DNA from: Amyelois transitella
Taxonomy: Eukaryota; Arthropoda; Insecta; Lepidoptera; Pyralidae
Assembly: GCF_032362555.1 (NCBI RefSeq)
Contig: NC_083535.1
Span: 7,812,001-7,876,000, forward strand
Reading direction: 5' to 3'
DNA length: 64,000 bases
The notes beneath the pieces were generated by a model. That model was not told the DNA's origin and did no database searches. It worked only from the letters and a program-made list of their open reading frames with translations. How positions within the stretch are numbered: the first letter of the stretch is position 1; every line of letters begins with the position of its first letter. This document shows positions 23,701 through 35,700 of the stretch, piece after piece. Position numbers and translations under genes: made by a program.

Positions 23701-26700
23701 GGTAATAAAATAATGCGGTAATGACATCATATTACTAAGGATATTCGCAAATTCGCACTGCTAGGTTACATTTGACCAAATAGTAAACTTTTCCTTGTCT
23801 GACTGGCTAACTTTGGACAGCATATTTTTTTTGGAAATTTCCATAGTTGGTCGCCTTACATCGTCACTGTCTTGAATTAAATGGGTGTTGTAGGTTTCAG
23901 AAAAGCATGCTAATATTCACAAAATAGTTTAGTTTCCAATCTCACCTGTGGATGGTAAGGTAAAGCCGCATCAGCTCTGTGAACTGGGGGTCTTCGAAGC
24001 CGAGCATGGTGCAGTAGTTGGCCGACCAGTCCTTGTTGTCGTCTATGGCGCCAATGCCCTTGCCGTCGCGGTATGTGTTGCGGTATATCGTGGCGGCGAT
24101 CACTGGCAATTTGGCGATCAGGTTCATGGAGTCTTCGTACACGTACTGTGAGAATTTTACATTTTAAAAGCAAGTTCATCAATATTTATATTCTTAAGGT
24201 GGTAAAATTTGAACTTTGATTGTTTGTAAGGACTTATCACCGAAAATGCTGAATTAAAAAGGCACATTATATTGTATAAAACCTATGGGTTTTACACGTG
24301 TACGTAACACGGACGAACAGTTAGTAAATAAATGGACGACTGGCGGGCAGTTAGTAAATGGATAAAATCATTTGAGGGCTTTCATCTTTGAGTGTTCTCG
24401 GATCACTCTCCGTCAAGTGGGGCTGATGTGTTACATATTATAAAAAAAAAATATTTTTATCGTCATTAAGACAAGAACGTTGTTAAATTGTTCATATAAC
24501 ATTAAATTTACATCAAAGGCAACTCTGTGTTAGTCTCTTAGTCTGTTTGCCTTGTTTCTTCCTAAATTAATTACACTGGTCAACAAAATTTTAACTTTGT
24601 CGTGCCACACGGACTTTTTTGATAATTTTTACTTTAATTGGTGATTGTAAGAAAAAATAAACATTTAAAAAAATTTGCTAGACAAGGATTTTATTCTATT
24701 GAGTAATTTAAAATATTAAGGAAAAACACAGATCTCGTAAATCAAAAGTTATTTTTTTTTATAAATGACTTAATAATCTAAGATTTTCTTGAATATTTAG
24801 CTTCTGGTTGGTCCCTTTTAATTGTCCAGCAGTAATCTGCTAACATATTTGGGCTCCATTTGCCCTGGTACCGCTTTTCCATATTAGAAATGTCCTGATG
24901 GAACCTCTCACCGTGCTCGTCGCTGACAGCCCCTAAATTGTCAGGAAAAAAATCCAGGTGCGAGTCTAAGAAATGGATCTTAAGTGACATGTTGCAACCC
25001 AATGCTTGATATGACAATAATAGCTCGCTAACCAACTCTCTGTAGCTGTCACTCTTGTGGTTACCCAAAAAATTTGCAACAACATTTTTAAAAGCCTTCC
25101 ATGCAGATGTTTCTAAATCGCTTAATTTTTCTTCAAATCTTGAATCTTTTATTAACTCCCTAATTTGAGGGCCAACAAAAATACCCTCTTTTATCTTTGC
25201 ATCACTTATTTTAGGGAATTTTTCTTTTAGATACAAAAATCCACTCCCATTGCGATCCATTGCCTTCACAAAATTTTTTATTAATCCTAATTTGATATGC
25301 AATGGTGGTAGAAGCACATTATTTGGCTGTACAAGGGGTAAATACTTTACGTTTTTTTGCCCAGGAATTAACGATGCACGCGTAGGCCATGTTTTTTTTA
25401 TATAGTGATTAGTTCTGTCTCGGCTATCCCATTCACATAAAAAGCAGCAAAACTTTGTATAACCCAGCTGAAGTCCAAGTAATAGTGCAACAACTTTAAG
25501 ATCACCGCAGATTTTGAAGGAATATGTACTGTAATTTATTTTTTCAAGTAAAAGTTTCATATTTTCATAAGTTTCTTTCATATTTGCAGCATGGGCCAGA
25601 GGTACAGACGGAAACTTATTTCCATTATGCAATAACACTGCTTTTAGACTTGCTTTCGAAGAATCAATGAATAAACGCCACTGAGAGAGATCAAAATTTA
25701 TGTCCAACATTTTCATAATCTCATTTACGTTATTGCAAAACACCAAATCTCCATCCTGAGAAAAATACGTTCTGAAGTGTTGATCACGGTTTCGAAAATA
25801 GCTAACTTTTGTATTATGATGTAGCAAATTCCATTCTTTTAGACGTGATCCTAATAGTTCTGACTGCTTTTTTGACAAATTTAAATCCCGAACCAAATCA
25901 TTTAGGTCTCCTTGAGTTATCAAATGTGGCTCGTTTACAATTCCTTTTAACTCAAAGTCATCATCCCCGTCAACACATTCACTTGAAGTGGACGGTTGTG
26001 AATTGTTCTCAACAGAAGTAGTTGCAACTGGTATTAGTTCTGGCAATTTTTTACAATGAGAGACTGGTCTTATAGCCGAAGATAAGTTAGGGTAAATAAC
26101 TGTGGTTTTTTTCTTGTAATTTATACCTTTTATGTCTGTGAGACAAAAATAGCAATCTGAAACGTGATCTCGCTGTTCAGTCCATATCATGGGTACAGCA
26201 AACGGCATAGGTCGTGCACCTTTCTTCCAGTCAGTTAAATTTTTCACACACGTTATGCAACAGACATGAGGGGCCCAGGATTTGTCTTGATGGGCGACAG
26301 AAAAACCAAAACATTGTTGATAACACTCCAACACAAGATTCGTAAAATTTCGTCGTTGTTTTTTGAATGTTAGTTCTCCGCAGACATAACAAAAAGAGTT
26401 AGGATCATTATTACACTTTCTCGACATATTCACAGGGTTAATAAATCACAAAAAAGGGTTCAAATTCAACAACAAATATTTTTATAAGGATTTACTTGTA
26501 AGCGTTTTTGTTAATTTACTGCCGTAGTACTAGTTATGAGTATTACCGTATCACAACAAATATGAGGCTAATAGACATATCACAGCTGTGATTTAATAAT
26601 GAGGGTAGACTGATAAAACAAAATTAGCTATCAAAGTTCGTGTGGCAAAACCAGTGTTGACCAGTGTTATTTTCTCTCTTAAGTGCTACAGTCATTTCTC

Positions 26701-29700
26701 AATGTTTTCAGTGTATAAAAATGAAACGCAATGTAGGCAAAGAATTTAAAGACGGTGAGAAAGTTGTAAAGAACAAGAGATAGTAATACAAACCTCCCAA
26801 TATTTGGATTTGTGTACACCCTCAGAGTAAGCCTGTGCGAACTTGGACTCACTGTTGAGGGCGGTAACTGCAGCGGAGAACTGCGACATGGGGTGAAGTT
26901 TGCTAGGCATGTTGTTTAGCATTGTCACCACGTGTGCTGGTAGCTCTGCCCTGTTTAATATAAATTCCTATTAATATCATCAGCCTCCAGTACCGGTTGA
27001 TCTAAGAGTTCACGGTTCCGCCTATTAATCCACGATATAAAGAAGTGCAAAACAAGTGATAGCTAGTAAAAACTCTCGTCTTAACTTTATGATAAATCAG
27101 TTGCTTAAATATGAAGGTTTCCTTACGATGTTTTCTCTCATCATAAGAACATCACTTAGCATTCAAACTTCAAAAATTCCTATCTCAGCAATTCCATATA
27201 TCCAGTCTTATTCAATTCGTATTCCATATAGCTTGTCGATTTTATTTATTTATGAATGAATGAATGAAAAATTATTTATTCAAGTAACCAGACTTAGTAG
27301 GCATAAATAAAAATAAAAATTAAAATTCGAGTTACATATTCAATTTATGTTCACAAAATTTTATTTTTAATTATGTTTAAAAATTGAATTATGTACTATT
27401 TGTACTTAAGTAAATAAAAAGTACAAATTTTAAGTTATTTAAACAAGTGTTTTGAAATGCTTACAGACAAATAATACGGGTTGACGTGAAATTCCTTTCA
27501 CAGACAAACATTCTTTGAAAAAATTAATGTTGTTCAACATAAAATACGAAAGGATTACTTTATTTTCAATTACCAATTTGTTTATATCACAAATTTATCA
27601 TTTACTTGAAATTAATTACTTTGTAAGTAGATTCACTTAATAGATCTAATATAAATGTCAACAGTGACCCTGAACAATACATTGTTTGTCAAGCCGACTA
27701 AGTGGATCAAGTGAGCTGTTTACGCCAACCAATTGCTTATTCATGTTGTTACTTATAGGGCAATTTGATCTATAAAGGTTCGTCCTCACGCTATGATTCA
27801 CTTTGACAGTACCTAGATACGAGTAGTACCTCACATAAGGCTTCCTTTATTCTGCAATTTATAAAATGAATATCTACAGTTTAGCTACATTTATAAGTAG
27901 TAATGAAAAAGAACGAAAACATAATTATCGTCATCTATTTCTAGTCAACCTCTTAGTCTGTTCTAGTTGCGTCGTCCCTGAGGTCCGTTACAGGAATGGG
28001 ATATCCTAAGTCTTTTGTAATACTATTTTACAAACACAACACTTAACCAATTTTGATTAAGAAAGAAGCTATCCTTTACTTTTAACGAGGAATAAGGGCT
28101 CATTTACAAAGCGATTTTAAGCAATACAGCATCAATCCTTATCTAATAAAGTACCTTAAATATATTTTGCATTTAATATAGAATAATATTGCCCTTTACA
28201 GCATGTAATTTGAATGAATATTTAAGAAGATATGGCAGATTTTAAAAGTAAAATAAATAAGTAAAAATGGAAAAAAATAAATGCTGTTAACGAGTATACA
28301 AAGACTACATATACTAAAACAGTAAAAATATTTTGTTTGAACATTTAGTATTTTTGACTGAAATGGATAGAGGGACACTTAGAATGAATCATAGAAAGCA
28401 AAATTTTTATTTTTTGTCTGTCTGTATGTATGATCACGCTTATCTACGAAAACCGAACCGATTTACTTAAAACTTTCACCAATTGCTTTGTTTTAACTCA
28501 AAAAAACATTTAGTCTGATTCATCAAAATCGGTTCACTAAAAAAAGTTATTGTCATTTGAATGAACTCAAGGCACGAATTTGCCAGCGAATAAGTTACGA
28601 AATTTAAAATTCAAAGTTATTTATCATTGTACGACAGCATTATACCTTTTACATATAAATATAAGTGAAAATCAGTTTGATAATATCCTGGTTTTGCCGC
28701 ACATAACATGCAAGATTTTTGGTTTGTTAGTCTACTTAGAACCGATGGTCCAGTGCATGGCGCATGAGACGCGGACGAAGTCGCGGGCAACAGGTAGTTC
28801 TGTTATATATTTTGGTATCAGCTTTGCACCCGTACGAAGCCGGGGCGGGTCGCCAGTATAAATATAAAACTCCTCCATTACTGACAGAAATCGCACGGGC
28901 CAAACCGCTGGATCTTGAAATTTGGCATGTAGGTTATTTATGTAGTCGAGGGGTGTGGTAAAAGAGGTTTTCCTGTAATTCTCACGGGAATGGACATTAA
29001 CGGATTATTAATTACGCGGGCGGAGCCGCGAGCGCTCTTTAGTAAGAGTTCTTACAGCGACCGTCGAACCCGGTAGTTGTCGCGCCTGCCGTAATACTTA
29101 TAACATTTTTGGTAGGTTGCCAATGCTAGCAGAATAATGTCAACGTGTATAACTTCATTCGAAGAGAAAGTATAACAATCGCAAAGCTGTATGTTGTTAT
29201 ATCATTTCCATCACAGTGATCTAACAAGTAAGGCTAATGGAAATCTACTAACTAAATTATATTTAGATTTTGTAAATCTTTATCAGTACGAATTCAAGTT
29301 TGTTGCTTTTTTTCACCAAAAGCATAGAAAGATTTTTGTTGTATTGGGAAAGGTACCGTTTATTGCGAAATAAACCTCAAGTCTTTGTTAAGTCGTGGGC
29401 CATAGACACGATAATATGTGATGAATTTTTTATAAGAAATTTTATTTTTAATAAGAAATACTAACAAATATAATGCAAAATGAAGCTTACCTCTGTGCCC
29501 ATTCCTTTGAAAGGGCTTTGACTTGGGCCTCGGTGGGGACGTCACCGGTGACAAGAAGCCAGAACAGGCCTTCAGGGAGTGGCTCCTGACCCCCCTTGGC
29601 TTTGGGCAGCGCTTGCTGGCATTCGGGAATGGACATGCCGCGGAATCTGATACCCTCATCCGGGTCCAACACTGATGTTTCCCATACCAGACCTTTGATG

Positions 29701-32700
29701 CCGCGCATACCACCATACATCTATGACAAACGTATAAAATATTTTATTAATATCCGATAATGAGTGAAATTTCACATTTCTGTTCTTATTATTACTGTTT
29801 CTATAGGTACAGTACCGACCTTAAATAGGATTTTCCAAGTTTTTTGCGAGAACGATTAAGATTACTTCAGGCAGAAGCAATTGCAGCAGGCAGATAATTC
29901 ATAAAAAATCATGCATCTTCCATTTTATTAATGCCATTGCGAAGTGGTTCCAAAAAATCAAATGACAAATATGACAACTGTAGTTGATTGAGCAAGAACG
30001 GGTTCGTTGACCTCCGGTCATTGGACCCGTGACCACTTACACTTTTCAAGTTCAAGACCCGAGATCCATCCAGCCGAGTTGCATTGTTAATCAAACACAT
30101 TGATTCAAGGTCAACATTTGGCACAGTAAGTCTTCGTCACTTTCTACTCGTAGCATTACTATTAAAAATTGAGAATATGTACCAAATACTATACCTAAAG
30201 GAGAACCTATAGTATGTATATCTGCATGATTGACTTCGGTTAAAATCCCTGCATGTTTTAAACCGAATTTATGCCAATTTTACTTCAGAATTCTAGATTA
30301 CACTTTCAGCCGTAAAGATCATAATTTTACAATTGCCAAGTGCTTATTTCTACTGTATTATAATGACTTACTTATGAGACTTATTTGGTTCATTGTTTGA
30401 TACAAGTATAACCCCTTTATCGCTGGACTTAAAATTAATTCAAAGGTCGGAGAGCCGATAGAGTTAGAGGCCAACTCATTGTCGAATTAAAAAAAAAAGT
30501 TGTTCTCAAACTTAATTCTTATCTTTGTCTTCCTTATTCCGGTTAAGTTTTTGAACTAAGCCTTAATAAAGTAGATATTAACTAACGCTGTATTTAGATG
30601 TACTGACTAACTTAAAATGGCTAACCTGACAATCCTGAATCTTTAAATAAAGCAAGCTTTGCCAGCTGACTTGGGAGACTGATGGCCTTAGAAGCTTGTG
30701 TCTATTGGCTCTGTCTACTTAAGCACCAAAACGTGATATTTTTGTGTGTCAGTCAATATTTACCATGTCAACGGTGACTTCTCCGACTTTGGTGCTGCCA
30801 TGTTTCTTTCTGAACTCGCGGATCTTCTCTTGTTCCTTGGGGATTTTCTCCTGCAGGATGCTTTTGAGATTGGTCTGTTCTGCGCTCAAACCCCTCAGCA
30901 AAATTGATGCTGATGGGCATACTTTCTGTTGGATGACAAAAATAAAATTTTAATCAAATGTAAATTAAATGACCATCATTCATGGAAAAATACAGTCGAA
31001 CGCCTCGACCGATTCATAAACAAGCAAGGTTCTCATCTCAGATTTTTACAAATTTGTTATAGAGCATAAAAAAAATTCGAGGTTCAGAATTTTTTCAAAG
31101 AAAGTTTTAGTGTTAGCAAAGAAAACAGAATATAGCTGTCGAAAATATTAAACCCAGTGGGACTTTAATATATTCCAAAGCTGGGACATAACAGGAATCT
31201 AACCCATTGTGTACCTATTATAGCTGTGCCAAATATTTTCATTACGTTTTCAAATTCAAAACTTTTATTCATTATTATGGGATACTTCATATCACTTCAT
31301 AATTTTCATATCTTTTTTGTTTCAGAACATTGGTTGACGTCAAATAAATTAATTAAAAAGTGAAAACTAAGTTTATTACTACTAACTAAGTATATACCAA
31401 AGCGTCATTTTTAATAGTCTAAAAAGGTTAAAAATTCCCGAAGAATGGAATGTGACATGCCATGGTGTACTCTGTACACAGTGTATAGTACATTAATGAA
31501 GTACCTCAAAAAAAATAAATCAGTAGCGTTCAAGGTGATCGTGTACGTCTTAAAACATTTAACCTCTAATCATCTGTGTGTAAGGGAGTTATATCATTGT
31601 ATTAGTAGAAAAAATTCTATGGAATATACCTGACGTCATACGCGGTATTAAAATAATTTAATAATATAAGACAGGTCTTCAGTTCAGAGTGTACTCGAGA
31701 TAACAAATGTTAATTGCCGTGAACAGACAGGCTCAGATCCACAGTTCAATAAATATTCAAAACACATACATAGTTCTTTTTCAATATGAAAATTAAATAA
31801 TATTTTAGGTGTCTAGTCTACCATATCGTGTTATCTGAGAGGTCGCGTTTTGTTATTAAATTAGAAAAATATTATATAGATATAATGGGCTTTTAAAAAA
31901 TAATTGGGCTAATTACCAAAATTTAAATAAAATTATAGTATAATAAATATATATTTTACTTTACCACTATATCTACACTAATATTATAAAGAGGAAAATT
32001 TATTTGTTTGGTTGTAATGAATAGGCTCAAAAACTACTGGACCGATTCTAAAAATTTTTATTTAAAAATCTTGAATTTTTTTTTGGTTTACATTTAAACG
32101 CGTTTTTTTTACTCATACTATTAATCCTTATCAAAATAAATAATTTCATCAATAAGAACAGTTTAGGTAGATAATATTTGGTCTTTGAATGATTAAAATT
32201 GGACCTTTGGATTTGAAGTTGTGGTGAAATTAAAATATTACGATTTCTGCTGCACGGCCCGTTGCGAAGTGAGCAAGACTTAGTTAGGCGCGGTTCTTTA
32301 GTTAGTTCTAATAGAGATATATTTAGTATCGGCTGTGCAACCGTGCGCAGCCGGGGCGGGTCGCTAGTTAATTATAAGGCAGCAAAGTGCTGGCAAATTA
32401 ATACGTGTATACTATGTGTATTGTACCTGCTTGCATCTTTCTGTTAACATAGCGCTAAAACAAAACGCCTAAGGAGGACATGGCGCATGCCCAGCGAGGC
32501 CGGCGGAAATAAGGTCAAATGCGCTATTATGTAAAGTATTCTTGCATAGTGCATACTTTGAAGCTTTACATTTTCCTTATCGAACGACTGACAAATCCTG
32601 TAAAACTTGACAGTATAAGGAAAATCAAAATCCAAAGTAGCACAAGGTTGTTGATCCGAGAAATTGTATTGGGATTTATAAATTGTTAAATGTGGAAACC

Positions 32701-35700
32701 CACGGGGACTTTCCCAAATTGACTCATAACTTGATTTATTTTCCACAACACAAAACAGCTGTTCTAAAAAAACCTCGATGATGGTTAAATGGTTATTTAT
32801 GCTAAAATGAGGTGATTCTTTATAAAATTCCCTACAATTCGTTAAGGCTGTAAATAAATGCAGCTCCTTCTAAATCCCACTCTCGTGTTCAAATATACTT
32901 AGCAATGCAATAAATAAAAAGGTCAGCGCTTTTATTTCTCAACATCTCATTAATGCTATTTTATAACGAGCTAAATATAATTCAGCTTGGTGTTTATCTA
33001 CAACTACTTGCGCCTACTCTCTCTCATTTTTGCGCATTCCCAGTTGCCTGGCCTGGGGTCAACTTAACTCCTTGCGCCTACTATTTATTTTGTTACTGCA
33101 GTTCTTATATCCCATTCAATTATATGTGATGTGTCTAAAATAAAGTATCATCACATGTACAACGGTAATAAAATAATTTAAACAATCGGACAAAAGGTGA
33201 GACAATTTCGAAGTAACAAGATTCGTTGCGCGTTCAAAAATAAAATTTTTGAACGCGCAACGAATCTTGTTACTTTACATATTAAATTCGTTATATTGTA
33301 TGTACCAACTTTGTAAATCATCAACGTCTTTTTACTTCCCCATTATTTTTAAAGAATATAAGAGACATCCTCTTACCGTTTCCTGACATGGCATCACTGG
33401 CCCTTATGATCAGACTGCAATGAAATTGCCAGATGCAAAGGTTTATATCGACCTATAACACGTGCAATTATAATACTCTTGCCCTATTTAAAGTATCATT
33501 CTAATGGTAACCTTATATCAGTCGCAGTTGTATGTTTTCTATGTTAAAAATAAATATATACATGTCGATCCGATCTAGTAATTACATATTTATAAGGATA
33601 TTTTTTTTCAGCGATTTGCAAACGAAATATTTATAAAAGTTGTGATGGCGGGCCGGGTTGTGGATGCTAGTCATGTAAAGAGTCCTCTCAAGTTTATCAC
33701 TACATAGTATAAAACAAAGTCGCCATTTTAGTCTGTTTGTCCCTATGCTTAAATCTTTAAAATTACGCAACGGATTTTGATGCGGTTTTTTGTAACAGGT
33801 AAGAGTGATTCAAGAGGAAGGTTTTTATGTATACGGAAGCCGGGGCGGGTCGCTAGTAATTAATATGTCCAAGAAATATAGACTGGGGATATAAGATAAA
33901 CATGAAAAACAATGATTATGAACGGAAGAAGCCTAACGTATAAAGAAATCCTCCCAAGAATTTTGTGGTAGGCACGTAACCTACTCAACAAGCGTCAGTA
34001 AACCGCTGATGATGTCATAGGCTTGATATAGCAAAATCCGGCGCCAAAATAACGCTCCGACAACACATAACCTTGAGTAATTGTTACGTTTGCTAAGCAA
34101 CTCATGGGAATCATTAAAATCATTCCAGTCTCATTCATCTTGGCGTGTTCCCAGTTGCAACCCTCTGGCATTAAACTTTGAGGCCCGGGGTCCGCTAAAT
34201 CATTCATAGTTATTAAATTCTTGATTCCATATCGGTCTTAGGTGTCCAACATACATACATACATACATATGGTCACATCTATATCCCTTGCGGGGTAGAC
34301 AGAGCCAACAGTCTTGAAAAGACTGAATGGCCACGTTCAGCTATTTGGCTTAATGATAGAACTGAGATTCAAATAGTAACAGGTTGCTAGCCCATCGCCT
34401 AAAAGAGGAATCCTAAGTTTATAAGCCTATCCCTTAGTCGCCTTTTACGGCATCCATGGGAAGGAGATGGAGTGGTCCTATTCTTTTTTGTAATGGTGCC
34501 GGAAACCACACTCTTAGGTGCCCAACCTTACAAAATTGTACTCCATAACGTACGGTTACGCACTCTTTCTGTGCAAACGTAACACATTTTTGTATGATCG
34601 AATGGCAAATATCTATCTGTAGTTCCGTAATTAATTAGATTGTCTAAAAATCATATGTAAATGTGTAAAGGTAAAAGACTGATTGATGAAGATAATTTTA
34701 TAATTAAAGATAAGATAGGTAATTCTGATTATATCAACAGACGAGTATGTACAAGATTAATATTTACAACATAAAAAGGGAGGCATTTTTGTTGCAACCA
34801 AATAATATTTTGAAATAAATAAGTAGATTTGTATTTAAAAAAAAACCAATGATAACGTATGTCTGCAAATTTGGTTAACATAGAAAATCGGCAACTAACT
34901 AAAATCACTTAATTCCTGCGAACTAAATTGGACGTTCTAAATGATTCAATACCCAGTGCGACAAATGAAATATATAATGGTACTACGCTTGCAATAAATT
35001 TGCGCTTCTTAATGTATATAACTAGTAGGTATCGATAGGATACAAAGACCTCGCTAAAATCATAAGATCGCTAATAAGGTTACCTGAGATACTAGAGATC
35101 GCTTTTAGTGATAAGGTCGCCTTTTGCTGCTATGTTTTTTATACATGATTGTGAATTTGCTGCAATTTATTATGATGCGATTAACAGTTATTGTATTGTA
35201 ATATAAGGTACTCAAATATTCATTGGATATGATCCATATCGTCACACTTTCAAAATATTATAAGACTTTCTGAATACATTCCAGAAAAATCTAAGAAACT
35301 CACTGGAGCAAAATTAATGCAAAATAACGTCCACGTCGACAACGATCCGTGTATCATGCAAAATATATATGTATTTCAAATTTTCGTTCGAGAATATAAA
35401 AACAAAAAATTTAAAGCTTCATTCAACAGAATGGTGCCTTCCATTATGAAAAGATATACCTACTTATAATAAAAAGAGAAAGGATTTGTGTTTTTGTAAA
35501 GAATAAACTAAAAAAAAACCCACAAATTTTGACGAGACAAGGCACCAAAGAAAGAATAGAACTTCAGAATTTAAATTAGTAGTAATTTTTTTATAGAGAC
35601 ATATAAACACGTCTTTATCCCTTACAGGGCAGACAAAGCAGCCAACTATCTCGAAAACACTGGAAGGTCACGTTGTATGCCCTAATGATAGAATTGGGAT

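Noticed and set aside
26425..26433. GTG two codons upstream as the transposase start
   Set aside because: Eukaryotic initiation is normally at ATG; the ATG at 26427 leaves all motifs intact.
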